DNA from: Cereibacter ovatus
GTDB lineage: Bacteria > Pseudomonadota > Alphaproteobacteria > Rhodobacterales > Rhodobacteraceae
Assembly: GCF_900207575.1 (NCBI RefSeq)
Contig: NZ_OAOQ01000021.1
Span: 1 to 60,359, forward strand
Reading direction: 5' to 3'
Length of the DNA stretch: 60,359 bases
Shown: positions 36,275 to 45,284 of the stretch, one piece after another
How the letters are laid out: each line of letters opens with the position of its first letter
Position numbering within the stretch: the stretch's first letter is position 1
Program-made: the position numbers and the translations under genes
Notes under the pieces: model-generated
What the model was told of the DNA's origin: nothing
The model's input: only the letters and a program-made list of their open reading frames with translations
Database searches by the model: none

Positions 36275-37162
36275 TCAGGCCATCGGCGGATCGACCAAGA
36301 GCCCGCGCAGATAGCGGCCATAGTCGTTCTTCGACAACTGGTCGGCCAGCCCGCGCAGCGCCTCGGCGTCGATCCAGCCCTGGGCGAAGGCGATCTCTTC
36401 GGGGCAGCCGGTCTGCATCCCCTGCCGCAGTTGCAGCGTGCGCACGAAGTTGCCGGCATCAAGCAGGCTGCCATGGGTGCCGGTATCGAGCCAGGCAAAA
36501 CCGCGCCCCATGCGCTGCACATCCAGCGTGCCTTCGGCCAGATAGATCTCGAGCAGCGAGACGATCTCCAGTTCGCCGCGCGGCGAGGGGGTGATGCGGC
36601 GCGCAAGGTCCGGCGCGCGGGCATCGAGGAAGTAAAGCCCCGTCACCGCATAGTTCGACGGCGGAACCGCCGGCTTCTCGACGATGCCGGTGGCGCGGCC
36701 GGTGCCGTCCATCGCCACCACGCCATAGCGTTCGGGATCGGCGACATGATAGCCGAAGACGGTGCCGCCGATGTCCTTGCCACTGGCTTTCGCCAGCAGA
36801 TCCGGCAGACCGTGGCCAAAGAAGATGTTGTCGCCCAGAACCATGCAGGACGGATGACCGGCTAGGAAATCTTCCGCGATGGTATAGGCCTGCGCCAGAC
36901 CTTCGGGCCTGGGCTGCACCAGATAGGTCAGCGAAAGCCCCCACTGGCTGCCGTCGCCCAGTGCGCGGCGGAACTGGCCGGCATCCTGCGGCGTGGTGAT
37001 CACCGCGATCTCGCGGATGCCGGCCAGCATCAGCACCGACAGCGGATAGTAGATCATCGGCTTGTCATAGACCGGCATCAGCTGTTTCGACACGCCCAGC
37101 GTGATCGGATAAAGTCGCGTGCCCGATCCGCCCGCCAGAATGATGCCTTTACGAACGGTCAT
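36275..37162 (-). CDS. rfbA: Glucose-1-phosphate thymidylyltransferase
   Basis: This 295-residue enzyme makes dTDP-glucose from glucose 1-phosphate and dTTP, the first step to dTDP-L-rhamnose. The N-terminus is KGIILAGGSGTRLYPIT, followed by LMPVYDKPMIYYPLS; LGDNIFFGHGL and VEKPAVPPSNYAVTG follow. It is the last gene of the rfbC-rfbB-rfbD-rfbA operon. ATG 37162 is set by the ATGA overlap with rfbD. It is also known as rmlA. Confidence 0.97.
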   Translation of the reverse strand: MTVRKGIILAGGSGTRLYPITLGVSKQLMPVYDKPMIYYPLSVLMLAGIREIAVITTPQDAGQFRRALGDGSQWGLSLTYLVQPRPEGLAQAYTIAEDFLAGHPSCMVLGDNIFFGHGLPDLLAKASGKDIGGTVFGYHVADPERYGVVAMDGTGRATGIVEKPAVPPSNYAVTGLYFLDARAPDLARRITPSPRGELEIVSLLEIYLAEGTLDVQRMGRGFAWLDTGTHGSLLDAGNFVRTLQLRQGMQTGCPEEIAFAQGWIDAEALRGLADQLSKNDYGRYLRGLLVDPPMA

Positions 37163-38010
37163 TCGGAAACCTCTTGAAGATCGTGCAAGACCGCGGCCAG
37201 ACCCGTGCGCCAGTCGGGGCGCGACAGGCCGAAGGCCGCCAGACCGGCCGTATCCAGCCGCGAATTCAGCGGCCTCGGCGCCGTTGTCGGATAGTCCGCG
37301 GAAGGGATGTCCTGCACCTGGCAAGGCAGATCGGCCTGGCGGAAGATCTCGCGCGCGAAATCGGCCCAGCTGACATCCGGGCCGCCCGAGAAATGGCAGA
37401 TGCCCGACAGATCCGGGCGCTGGCGCAGGGTTGCGGCGATGGTCAGGCAGGCGGCGGCGATATCGGCGGCCGGCGTCGGCCCGCCGATCTGGTCGCAGAC
37501 CACCCGCAGCAGCGGGCGGTCCCGGCCCAGCCGCAGCATGGTCTTCACGAAATTCGTGCCATGGGCCGAAAACACCCAGGAGGTGCGCAGGATGACATGG
37601 GGGCCGCCCGCCGCGCGCACCGCCTGTTCCCCCGCCCGCTTCGACCGGCCATAGCCGCCCAGCGGATGGGTCGGATCTTCCGGCCGCCACGGCCGGTCGC
37701 CCGCGCCGTCAAAGACGTAATCGGTCGAGATATGGACGAAGGGGATCTGCAACTCGGCGCAGGCCCGTGCCATCGCGCCGGGGGCGTCGGCATTGACCAC
37801 GGTGGCGGCAGCTTCCTCATCCTCGGCGCGGTCGACGGCCGTCCAGGCGGCGGCATTGATGACGGCGGCGGGCCGGGCCGCCAGGATCGCGCGGGCGCAA
37901 GCCGCAGGATCGCCCAGATCGGCCTGATCGCGACCCAGAAAGCGGGCCTCGGGCGCCCGTTTGGCCAGTTCGCGCGCCACCTGGCCCGTCTGGCCAAAGA
38001 TCAGGATCAT
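37159..38010 (-). CDS. rfbD: dTDP-4-dehydrorhamnose reductase
   Basis: This 283-residue short-chain dehydrogenase does the last step to dTDP-L-rhamnose with NAD(P)H. Landmarks are [16 protein letters not shown] (nucleotide binding), [24 protein letters not shown] and the YGRSKRAGE catalytic Tyr/Lys pair. ATG 38010 is set by an ATGA overlap with rfbB. Also known as rmlD. Confidence 0.97.
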   Translation of the reverse strand: MILIFGQTGQVARELAKRAPEARFLGRDQADLGDPAACARAILAARPAAVINAAAWTAVDRAEDEEAAATVVNADAPGAMARACAELQIPFVHISTDYVFDGAGDRPWRPEDPTHPLGGYGRSKRAGEQAVRAAGGPHVILRTSWVFSAHGTNFVKTMLRLGRDRPLLRVVCDQIGGPTPAADIAAACLTIAATLRQRPDLSGICHFSGGPDVSWADFAREIFRQADLPCQVQDIPSADYPTTAPRPLNSRLDTAGLAAFGLSRPDWRTGLAAVLHDLQEVSE

Positions 38011-39047
38011 GCCCCCACCCCCAGCCGCTGCCCCACGCCCTGCCGGCCCTGAAGCGCCCGCCACCAGGGCTCGTTTTCCAGATACCAGTCCACCGTCCGC
38101 TCCAGCCCCTGATCCAGCGTGACCGAGGGCCGCCAGCCCAGTTCGCTGCGGATGCGGCTGGGGTCGATCGCATAACGCAGGTCATGGCCGGGGCGGTCAG
38201 CGACAAACGTGATCTGGTCGGCATAGGGCCGCGCCTTCGGCCGCTTGCGGTCCAGGATCGCGCAAAGCTTTTCCACAAGGTCGATGTTTCGCGCCTCGTT
38301 CTCGCCGCCGATGTTGTAGCTGCGGTGATTGGCGCCCCGCGCCAGCACGGTCAGCAGCGCATCGGCGTGATCCTCGACATAAAGCCAGTCGCGGACATTC
38401 TCGCCCCGGCCATAGACCGGGATCGGCGCGCCCGCCAAAGCCTTCAGGATCACCACCGGGATCAGCTTTTCGGGGAAGTGGAACGGGCCGTAATTGTTCG
38501 AGCAGTTGGTCAGCACATAGGGCAGGCCGTAGGTCTCGCCCCAGGCGCGCACCAGATGGTCGGACGCGGCCTTCGAGGCCGAATAGGGCGAGTTCGGCGC
38601 ATAAGGCGTGTCTTCGGTGAACTGGCCGGTGGCGCCCAGACTGCCATAGACCTCATCGGTCGAGATGTGATGAAAGCGGAAGCCCGCGGGCCTGCCCTGC
38701 CCCAGCCAATGGCTGCGGGCGGCTTCCAGCAGCACATAGGTTCCGCGCACATTGGTGTCGATGAAGGCGCCGGGCCCGTCGATGGATCGGTCGACATGGC
38801 TTTCGGCCGCCAGATGCATCACCGCATCGGGGGCATGGGCGGCAAAGATCCGCGCCATGGCCGCCGCGTCGCGGATGTCGGCCTGTTCGAACGCATAGTT
38901 CGGGGAACCGGCCACGCTTTCGACATTGGCCAGGCAGGCGGCATAGGTCAGGCAATCGACATTCACGATCCGATGGCCGTCGGCAATGGCACGGCGCACA
39001 ACGGCCGAGCCGATGAAACCAGCGCCCCCGGTGACAAGGATCTTCAT
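38007..39047 (-). CDS. rfbB: dTDP-glucose 4,6-dehydratase
   Basis: This 346-residue extended SDR enzyme converts dTDP-glucose to the 4-keto-6-deoxy intermediate. It has [14 protein letters not shown], the catalytic [10 protein letters not shown] pair with the preceding [10 protein letters not shown], and [17 protein letters not shown], all diagnostic for RmlB. It overlaps rfbC by four bases (39044-39047, ATGA). The length is normal. Confidence 0.97.
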   Translation of the reverse strand: MKILVTGGAGFIGSAVVRRAIADGHRIVNVDCLTYAACLANVESVAGSPNYAFEQADIRDAAAMARIFAAHAPDAVMHLAAESHVDRSIDGPGAFIDTNVRGTYVLLEAARSHWLGQGRPAGFRFHHISTDEVYGSLGATGQFTEDTPYAPNSPYSASKAASDHLVRAWGETYGLPYVLTNCSNNYGPFHFPEKLIPVVILKALAGAPIPVYGRGENVRDWLYVEDHADALLTVLARGANHRSYNIGGENEARNIDLVEKLCAILDRKRPKARPYADQITFVADRPGHDLRYAIDPSRIRSELGWRPSVTLDQGLERTVDWYLENEPWWRALQGRQGVGQRLGVGA

Positions 39048-39616
39048 GGCGCCTCGCAGACGAAGGGGCTGACCCAGTCAACAAAACGGGGCGCGCGGGC
39101 ATCCTTGTCCGACAGCACCGCCGTTCCCGGATCGATGCCCCAGTCGATGCCCAGATCGGGATCGGCGAAATGCACCGCGCCGTCGCAGGCGGGGGCATAG
39201 ATGTCGGTGGTCTTGTAAAGAACCAGCGTGTCGGGTGCCCGGGTGACGAAGCCGTGCAGGAAGCCCTTGGGGATCAGAAGCTGGCGGGCGTTCGCGGCCG
39301 AAAGCTCGACCCCCACCCAGCGGCCGAAGGTGGCCGAGCCCACCCGCACATCCACCGCCACATCAAGGATCGCACCATGGCCCACGCGCACCAGCTTGTC
39401 CTGCGCATGGGGCGGCGCCTGATAATGCAGGCCACGCACCGTGCCGGGGGCGGCGCTGATCGACTGGTTGTCCTGCACGAAGTCCAGATCCAGCCCAAGG
39501 CCCGCCAGCGTCGTGCGGCTCCAGGCTTCCTGAAAGCTGCCGCGCGCATCGCCGAACACCTTCGGCGTCAGGATCAGCACCCCCGGCAGCGCCGTCTCTT
39601 CGATCTTCACCGACAA
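39044..39616 (-). CDS. rfbC: dTDP-4-dehydrorhamnose 3,5-epimerase
   Basis: This 190-residue cupin-fold epimerase opens with [20 protein letters not shown] and has the catalytic His region [12 protein letters not shown] and [18 protein letters not shown]. It is the first gene of the rhamnose operon. Only 58 bp separate it from the repA stop, and the direction is the same, so read-through from repA is possible. This adjacency of repA and rhamnose genes is a hallmark of RepA-I biofilm plasmids. Also known as rmlC. Confidence 0.97.
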   Translation of the reverse strand: MSVKIEETALPGVLILTPKVFGDARGSFQEAWSRTTLAGLGLDLDFVQDNQSISAAPGTVRGLHYQAPPHAQDKLVRVGHGAILDVAVDVRVGSATFGRWVGVELSAANARQLLIPKGFLHGFVTRAPDTLVLYKTTDIYAPACDGAVHFADPDLGIDWGIDPGTAVLSDKDARAPRFVDWVSPFVCEAP

Positions 39617-39674
39617 ATCCCTCGTTCAAATGCTGCCACCCTTCATCCGCCGAAACCGGCCGGGGGCGCAAGGG

Positions 39675-40784
39675 TCAGGCCGCCCCTGCCCGCCGCTCGA
39701 CCCAGCCCAGAAAGGCCGCATCGGCCGACCGCAACCGTGGCTGGCCGCTGCGCTGCCAGAAGCCGTGCCATTCCGCCACCAGCGCATGAACATCCCAGCC
39801 GGGCATCAGCGCCCGCACCTTGTCCAGCGTCGCCTCGCGCAGGCTGGGGGCCATGCCGGGGGCCAGAACCGGCTCTCGGCGGGTGACGCAAAGGATATCA
39901 CCCGGCTCTTCGGCCAGCCGGTAGCCCGGCAGCGTATCGGCCGCGATCATGTCGCGGATCATCTTGCGAAACACCCGGAGCGGCGAGGCCGACCCCGACT
40001 TCTTGCACAGCGTCGCGATCGAGACCCGCCATTCCGGCTGCTGGCCGCAGTGCTTGCGCGCCAGTTCGTAGATCCGCCGTTCCAGGGGCTTTCTCAGCCG
40101 GAAGTAATCGCGGCTGAGGGTCAGCACCGATTTCGTCAGCACCGCCTGAAACAGCCATTCCGACAGCGTGACCACCACCTGCACCATGCGGCCGCCCCGC
40201 GTGCGGCGCACGATCTGCCAGCTTTCGATCAGGCCGAAGCCGGTGGTGATCTCGTGCCCGCCCTGCATGATGTTGGTGGTGATACGGGTGCCGGCCAGCC
40301 GCTCGAACGCCTCGCGCAGGCGCTGGTAGCCGTCGCCGCTGGTCTCGCGCTGGGTGGCGGTCATCAGGTCATGCGCGGTCAGATGCAGCCTGCGCCCGAT
40401 GGCGCGGCCGGCATTCAGCCCGGCCATCAGCTGGCTGATGCAGTAGATCAGGATGTCCTTGTCAAACAGCGTGGCCAGCCCCCGGACCGACGGCGTCACG
40501 GTGATGCGCACCCCGTTGTGGGAATAGTCGAGAACGCGCAGATCGGGACGGGTGGCCAGCGAGAACACCGGATGTTCCATCGAGGCCATGTCGTCCTTGG
40601 GCAGCGCATCAAGGATGTCGCAGATGAAGAAATCCGCCGTCTCGGGCTGCGGGGCCGGGACGCCCTCGGCCTCGACCACCGCCGGGGCCGCGCCCCCTCC
40701 GGATCCGTCCGCGCCCGGGGCTGCTTGCGCACCCCGTCGCGCGGCGGCCGGCTTTCGCCTTCCGCCTGTCGTCTGCATGTCCAT
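39675..40784 (-). CDS. repA: Plasmid replication initiator protein A (RPA family)
   Basis: This 369-residue initiator has an Ala/Gly/Pro-rich variable N-terminus (about 1-50) and then the conserved replication initiator protein A domain: DFFICDILDALPKDDMASME, HPVFSLATRPD, a winged-helix-like region (LIYCISQLMAG, RRLHLTAHDLM) and the C-terminal DNA-binding half (RDYFRLRKPLERRIYELAR). It binds iterons and opens the origin. It is divergent from parA, with the iteron array between. The exact RepA subgroup is inferred from the gene context (RepA with ParAB and rhamnose genes). Confidence 0.93.
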   Translation of the reverse strand: MDMQTTGGRRKPAAARRGAQAAPGADGSGGGAAPAVVEAEGVPAPQPETADFFICDILDALPKDDMASMEHPVFSLATRPDLRVLDYSHNGVRITVTPSVRGLATLFDKDILIYCISQLMAGLNAGRAIGRRLHLTAHDLMTATQRETSGDGYQRLREAFERLAGTRITTNIMQGGHEITTGFGLIESWQIVRRTRGGRMVQVVVTLSEWLFQAVLTKSVLTLSRDYFRLRKPLERRIYELARKHCGQQPEWRVSIATLCKKSGSASPLRVFRKMIRDMIAADTLPGYRLAEEPGDILCVTRREPVLAPGMAPSLREATLDKVRALMPGWDVHALVAEWHGFWQRSGQPRLRSADAAFLGWVERRAGAA

Positions 40785-41243
40785 TCGCCTGTGCCTGCTC
40801 GATGATGCGGCCCCCGATGTGTCCCCGGGATGTCTCGCGCCTTCGTGGTTTCGATGACACCCAGCCTACGGCAAGCCCCCCCGTCCGTCCAGCATGGCAA
40901 GCAGCGCACGGTGCCGATCATCGGGGTTCCGGAGTCGGAGAAGCGTGGGTTCAGAGTCGGATCATCGGGGTTCCAGAGTCGCCTCCAGCCCCGGAACCGG
41001 AAAGTTCGCGTTTTTTGACAAAGGCTTGGCGAAAGCCACCGGGCCCTGTAACTATATATAACCCAGAACTAACTGATGCAGCCTGGACACGCTTGTGCAA
41101 AACCCGCAGGGAAGGCGCGCAGGATCTGTCAGAAATATGCCTTGAAAATCAAAAATCTGTTCGGCCATGTGCGCTGAAAATTGCAATATCGCCAAAAAGG
41201 TGATACTTGCGATGAAAGCAGGCAGATAACCCGGAAACAGGGG
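40785..41243. other. Origin region between repA and parA
   Basis: This 459-bp stretch has no real gene. It carries the 22-bp iteron array (40916-40981), followed by a T-run (41011-41016) and an AT-rich segment around 41050-41075 (CTATATATAACC), the typical layout of an iteron origin with an unwinding element. It must also hold promoters for repA and parA. The ATG of parA has GGAAACAGGGG directly upstream. Confidence 0.75.
40916..40981. repeat. Three head-to-tail 22-bp iterons (probable oriV)
   Basis: Three consecutive units of exactly 22 bp start at 40916, 40938 and 40960. Units 1 and 3 differ at one base (GATCATCGGGGTTCC then GGAGTCG versus AGAGTCG). The middle unit is degenerate but shares the 8-bp tail AGAGTCG plus its preceding C, and 16 of 22 positions with unit 3. 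Two helical turns per unit put binding sites on one face, as expected for RepA iterons. The copy number of only three is low. Confidence 0.85.
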
Positions 41244-42704
41244 ATGGACATGGCAGAGGCGGCAGGGCGAAAGACGGTCGGGCGGGGCCGGGCAGAGATC
41301 CGCAAGGCAGGCAGTCCCAAAGAGCCGCTGGCACCGCTGCCGCCCTATTTCAACATCTCGCCCGACGCCGCCCTGGCCGAGCTTGAGGCGCCGCTGACCA
41401 CCGCGGGCTTTGCCGAGATCGCCGAAGCCTGCACCCGCGGGCGGGATGATCTGGCCTCGCGCGGGCTGGACGAGGAAGGGCGCAAAAGTCTGCGGCTGTT
41501 CTCGACATGGGAGATCACACGCTATCTGATCCCGGTTGCCACCGCGCATTTCCGCCGCGTGCTGAAGGCCAATCCCGACCTGCCGCAGGGCATCTCGGAA
41601 ACCGAGGGCGGGGCCAAGTGGTTCACGCTGGACGAGGTGCTTCGCCTGCGCGCCCATTTTGCCGCCGAAGGATCGAAGGCCAAGGAATACCGCCCCTACC
41701 GCCCCGCGGGGTTGCCGGCCAAACTGGTGGCGGTGGCGAACTTCAAGGGCGGGGTCGGCAAGACCTCGACCGCGGCGCATCTGGCCATGTCGGCGGCGCT
41801 GGATGGCTACAAGGTGCTGGTGATCGACCTGGACAGCCAGGGCTCGATGACCTCGATCTTCGGGGGGCGGATCGCGGACGAATGGGGCACGGTGTTCCCA
41901 CTGCTGGCCCGCCATTACGCCGGCCACCTGCAAGCGGAAAACCGGGCGCGGGTGTCGCGCGGCGACCCGCCGGTGCCGATGGACGAGACCCTGACCGAGG
42001 CGCAGAAGATCCGCGCGGGCGATCTGATCGCGAAGACCCACTGGCCCAACATCGACCTGATCGGGGCGCAGCTGAACCTGTATTGGGCCGAGTTCCAGAT
42101 CCCGGTCTGGCGGATGCAGGGGCGCGGCTGGAAGCTGTGGGATGCACTGACCGATGTGCTGGCCGAAGACGGGGTGCTGGATCGCTATGACGTGATCTTC
42201 ATCGACACGCCCCCTGCCCTTGGCTATCTGACCATCAACGGGCTGGCCGCCGCCGACATCCTGCTGGTGCCGCTGGGGGCCTCGTTTCTGGAGTTCGACT
42301 CGACGGGGCGGTTCTTTGACATGCTCCATTCCACCTTCCGCTCGATCGAAGAGGGCGAGAACATCGCCGCCCGGGCGCTCGGGCGCGAAGAGCTGTCGTT
42401 CGAATGGGATGCGGTGCGCGCGGTGCTGACGCGCTTTGACGGCGCGCAGCAGGGCGAGATGGCGGCCTTGATGCAGGCCTATATGGGCCGCACCATGAGT
42501 TCGGTCCGGCAGGATTTCACCGCCCTGATCGGTCAGGCCGGCGAGCAGGTGAACGGCATCTACGAGGCCGATTACCGCGACTTCAACCGCGACACCTATA
42601 TCCGCGGCCGCGAGACCTTCGATGCCACCTATGCCGCCTTCAAGCGGCTTCTGGTGGGCATCTGGCGGCGCGAGGAACTGGCGGCGAAAGCAGCGGCCGA
42701 ATGA
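41244..42704 (+). CDS. parA: Plasmid partition ATPase ParA
   Basis: This 486-residue protein, the long type with an N-terminal regulatory/DNA-binding region, has a helix-turn-helix-like part (WFTLDEVLRLRAHFAAEGSK) followed by the deviant Walker A KGGVGKTST (Lys173), Walker A'/B (LVIDLDSQGSMTSIF) and VIFIDTPPALGYLTING. It uses ATP to move plasmid copies via ParB-parS complexes and probably represses its own operon. ATG 41244 has a GGAAACAGGGG upstream. parB lies 124 bp downstream, past the parS-like sites. Confidence 0.96.
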   Translation: MDMAEAAGRKTVGRGRAEIRKAGSPKEPLAPLPPYFNISPDAALAELEAPLTTAGFAEIAEACTRGRDDLASRGLDEEGRKSLRLFSTWEITRYLIPVATAHFRRVLKANPDLPQGISETEGGAKWFTLDEVLRLRAHFAAEGSKAKEYRPYRPAGLPAKLVAVANFKGGVGKTSTAAHLAMSAALDGYKVLVIDLDSQGSMTSIFGGRIADEWGTVFPLLARHYAGHLQAENRARVSRGDPPVPMDETLTEAQKIRAGDLIAKTHWPNIDLIGAQLNLYWAEFQIPVWRMQGRGWKLWDALTDVLAEDGVLDRYDVIFIDTPPALGYLTINGLAAADILLVPLGASFLEFDSTGRFFDMLHSTFRSIEEGENIAARALGREELSFEWDAVRAVLTRFDGAQQGEMAALMQAYMGRTMSSVRQDFTALIGQAGEQVNGIYEADYRDFNRDTYIRGRETFDATYAAFKRLLVGIWRREELAAKAAAE

Positions 42705-42720
42705 TCCGCGGGGCGCAAAA

Positions 42721-42738
42721 TGTTTCGCGCGCGAAACA
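42721..42738. other. parS-like centromere site 1
   Basis: This is a perfect 18-bp palindrome TGTTTCGCGCGCGAAACA between parA and parB, 16 bp after the parA stop. Site 2 has the same core with a centre 56 bp away. It is a candidate ParB-binding parS site, similar to the GTTTCGCGCGCGAAAC type palindromes described for RepA/RepABC/DnaA-like plasmids. Confidence 0.85.
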
Positions 42739-42773
42739 AGTGACGATGGGGCTGGCCGGGGCAGGTGATGGCC

Positions 42774-42797
42774 ATTTGTTTCGCGCGCGAAACAAAT
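42774..42797. other. parS-like centromere site 2
   Basis: This is a perfect 24-bp palindrome whose inner 18 bp equal site 1, with an extra ATT/AAT on either side (ATTTGTTTCGCGCGC start). It lies 31 bp before the parB start. The identical core shared with site 1 supports function rather than chance. Confidence 0.88.
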
Positions 42798-42828
42798 CGG
42801 CGGCCAAGGCGACGGAAAGGACAGGCTG

Positions 42829-43878
42829 ATGGCCAAGCGCAAGCGACTGACAGTGCCCGCTTTCGGCGGTTTTGCCGCCCCGCCCCCGCCCGAGGCCAAA
42901 CCCGCCCTGGGTCCCGGTCTGGCCCCTGCCCCGATCAGCCGCGTGACCGGCGAGGCGGCCGCGACGGCGGCGCTGCGCGAAGTGGCCGAGGAACTGACAT
43001 CGGCCCGGACCGAAGGCCGGCTGGTGTTGCGGATCGACCTTGACCGGATCGAGGAAGGCTGGCTGGTTCGCGACCGGCTGGGCATCGATGCCGAGGAACT
43101 CGACAGTCTGATGACCAGCCTTGCCGCCCATGGCCAGCGCAGCCCGATCGAGGTGGCCGAGATGGGCGAGGGCCGGTTCGGGCTGATTTCGGGCTGGCGT
43201 CGAGTGACCGCGCTGCGCCGCCTGCGCGACCGCACCGGCGAGGATCGGTTCGCAAGCGTTCTGGCGATCCTGCGTCGCCCCGATACCGCCGCCGAAGCCT
43301 ATGTGGCGATGGTCGAGGAAAACGAGATCCGCCTGGGGCTTTCGTATTTCGAACGCGCCCGCATCGCGGCCAAGGCGGTCGAGGCCGGGGTGTTTCCCAC
43401 CGAAAAGCTGGCGCTGCAAAAGCTGTATGCCGCGGCCAGCCGGGCGAAACGGTCGAAGATCGGATCGTTTCTGGGCATCTTCCATGCGCTTGGCGGGGCG
43501 TTGGCCTTCCCCTCGGCGCTGCCGGAACGGCTGGGTCTGATGCTGGCCCGCGCGCTTGAGGACGATCCGGACCTTGCCGGGCGTCTGCGCGCCGAACTGG
43601 CCGCTGTCGCCCCCGCGACAGCCGAGGCGGAACAGGCGCTGATCGCCGCTGCGGTCACCGAAGCGCCCGGGGGGGAAGTGCCCGAACCCCCGGCCGAACC
43701 CCCTGCCCCGCCCGCCGATCCGAAACCGGCCAAGCCCCGCCCCCCGTCCGATGCGGCCGAGATCCGTCCCGGCCTGTTCCTGAAAGGTGCGAAGCCTGGC
43801 GAGGTGGTGCTTTATGGCCCGGCGGTCGATGCGGGCTTTCGCGACCGGCTGCGCGACTGGCTGGCCGGGCAGGTCTAG
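42829..43878 (+). CDS. parB: Plasmid partition protein ParB
   Basis: This 349-residue CTP-switch/ParB-type protein has an N-terminal Lys/Arg start, then the ParB/Srx fold (GQRSPIEVAEMGEGRFGLIS, GWRRVTALRRL, VEENEIRLGLSYFERARIA) and a helix-turn-helix (AVEAGVFPTEKLALQKLY). A long Pro/Glu-rich linker (about 255-310, EPPAEPPAPPADPKPAKPRP) and a C-terminal dimerisation region follow. It binds the palindromes upstream. ATG 42829 follows GGACAGGCTG. Confidence 0.95.
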   Translation: MAKRKRLTVPAFGGFAAPPPPEAKPALGPGLAPAPISRVTGEAAATAALREVAEELTSARTEGRLVLRIDLDRIEEGWLVRDRLGIDAEELDSLMTSLAAHGQRSPIEVAEMGEGRFGLISGWRRVTALRRLRDRTGEDRFASVLAILRRPDTAAEAYVAMVEENEIRLGLSYFERARIAAKAVEAGVFPTEKLALQKLYAAASRAKRSKIGSFLGIFHALGGALAFPSALPERLGLMLARALEDDPDLAGRLRAELAAVAPATAEAEQALIAAAVTEAPGGEVPEPPAEPPAPPADPKPAKPRPPSDAAEIRPGLFLKGAKPGEVVLYGPAVDAGFRDRLRDWLAGQV

Positions 43879-43970
43879 CGGGCGTTGCAGGGGCTGCGTG
43901 CGCTGGCCACACCGGGCCTTCATCCGCAGCCCCTAGCCTCTCGGCCCATCCGGTGCCGAAGGGGTTTTGC

Positions 43971-45281
43971 ATGTCCGACACGTCTCCCATCCTGTCGCTT
44001 CCCTATATCCTGCCCTCGCAGGCGCAGAAGCATGTCACCCACAACGAGGCGATCCGGCTGCTGGATGCGCTGGTGCAGTCGGCGGTGATCGACCGCGATC
44101 GGACCGCGCCGCCCGCCGCCCCCGCGCCGGGCGCCCGCCATCTGGTCGCCGCGGGCGCGACAGGGCCCTGGGCGGGGCAGGATGGCCGGCTGGCGGTCTG
44201 GGACGGCGAAAGCGCGCTTTGGCGTTTTCTGGTGCCGGTGCAGGGCTGGCAGTGTTTCGTGCTGGCCGAAGGGATCGGGCTGGTTTTCACCGCCACCGGC
44301 TGGCAGGTTCTCAGCCGGCTGGCGCCGGAATTTCCGCAACTGGGCATCGCCACATCGGCCGATCAGACCAACCGTCTGGCGGTGGCGTCGCCCGCGACGC
44401 TGCTGACCCATGCCGGTGCCGGACATCAGGTGAAGGTGAACAAGGCGGCTGCGGGCGAAACCGCAAGCCTGCTGTTCCAGTCGAACTGGTCGGGCCGGGC
44501 CGAGATGGGTCTGGCGGGCAATGATGATTTCTCGGTGAAGGTCAGCCCCGACGGCAGCGCCTTCCTGACCGCGCTTCAGGCGGATCGCGCGACGGGGCGG
44601 GTGACGCTGCCGGGGGGGCTGACGCTGGACGGCACGCTGACGGGCGGCGCGGTGCAGGACGCGCCGGCGGATGCGACCGCGGGGCGGCTGCTGACGGTGG
44701 GGGCCTTCGGGCTGGGCGGGCTGGCGCCGCTGATCGGCAATGCCTCGGTGACCGATGGCTCGATCGTGCCGGGGTTTCATGCCTATGACACCACCCTTGG
44801 CAGCAGCGGCGGCCCCACCGGCACCAAGACCGGCATCCTGCTGCATCAGCGGCGCGCGGCCGGGGGGGGCGAGGTTCAGCTTCTGATCGTCGACAGCGCG
44901 ACGTCTTCGGCCAGTACGCCCGGGATCACCTTTTCGCGGTCGCGTGCCGCCGGTGCCTGGTCGGTCTGGTATCCAGGCGGCATCGTGGCCAGCAACAGCA
45001 ACGCCAATGGCCGCTTCATCCGCCATCAGGACGGAACGCAGACCTGCTGGCAAAGTGTCACCACCTCGACCTCGGCCGAGGTGACGGCGACGTTTCCGGT
45101 GGGGTTCTCCACCACCAGCGGGCTGATCACCACGACCGGGGTGAACAGCCCCGCCGCAGCCGCAATCACCGCCCGCGTCACGGGGCGGACCACGACAGGC
45201 GTCAGTGTCTCGGCGTTCGATGCCGCCAGTCTGCGGGTGCAGGCGACGGTCGAACTGATCTCGATGGGCCGCTGGTACTGA
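43971..45281 (+). CDS. DUF2793 protein, GTA head-spike (GhsB/rcc01080) homologue
   Basis: This 436-residue protein opens MSDTSPILSLPYILPSQAQK and then HVTHNEAIRLLDALVQ, the DUF2793 signature, with GPWAGQDGRLAVWDGESALW. The C-terminal half is repetitive Ser/Thr/Gly-rich beta structure (SGGPTGTKTGILLHQ, SRSRAAGAWSVWYPGG). R. capsulatus rcc01080 (GhsB), the GTA head spike that binds capsule, is the characterised member I know. There is no signal peptide. It lies just downstream of parB but is unrelated to partition. It could be a solitary spike borrowed by the chromosomal GTA, or a cargo adhesin. Confidence 0.85.
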   Translation: MSDTSPILSLPYILPSQAQKHVTHNEAIRLLDALVQSAVIDRDRTAPPAAPAPGARHLVAAGATGPWAGQDGRLAVWDGESALWRFLVPVQGWQCFVLAEGIGLVFTATGWQVLSRLAPEFPQLGIATSADQTNRLAVASPATLLTHAGAGHQVKVNKAAAGETASLLFQSNWSGRAEMGLAGNDDFSVKVSPDGSAFLTALQADRATGRVTLPGGLTLDGTLTGGAVQDAPADATAGRLLTVGAFGLGGLAPLIGNASVTDGSIVPGFHAYDTTLGSSGGPTGTKTGILLHQRRAAGGGEVQLLIVDSATSSASTPGITFSRSRAAGAWSVWYPGGIVASNSNANGRFIRHQDGTQTCWQSVTTSTSAEVTATFPVGFSTTSGLITTTGVNSPAAAAITARVTGRTTTGVSVSAFDAASLRVQATVELISMGRWY

Positions 45282-45284
45282 GCC

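Noticed and set aside
41015-41065. TTGACA at 41015 with TATATA at 41053 as a promoter for parA
   Set aside because: The spacing between the two boxes (about 32 bp) is far from 16-18 bp; no suitable -10 lies at the right distance.
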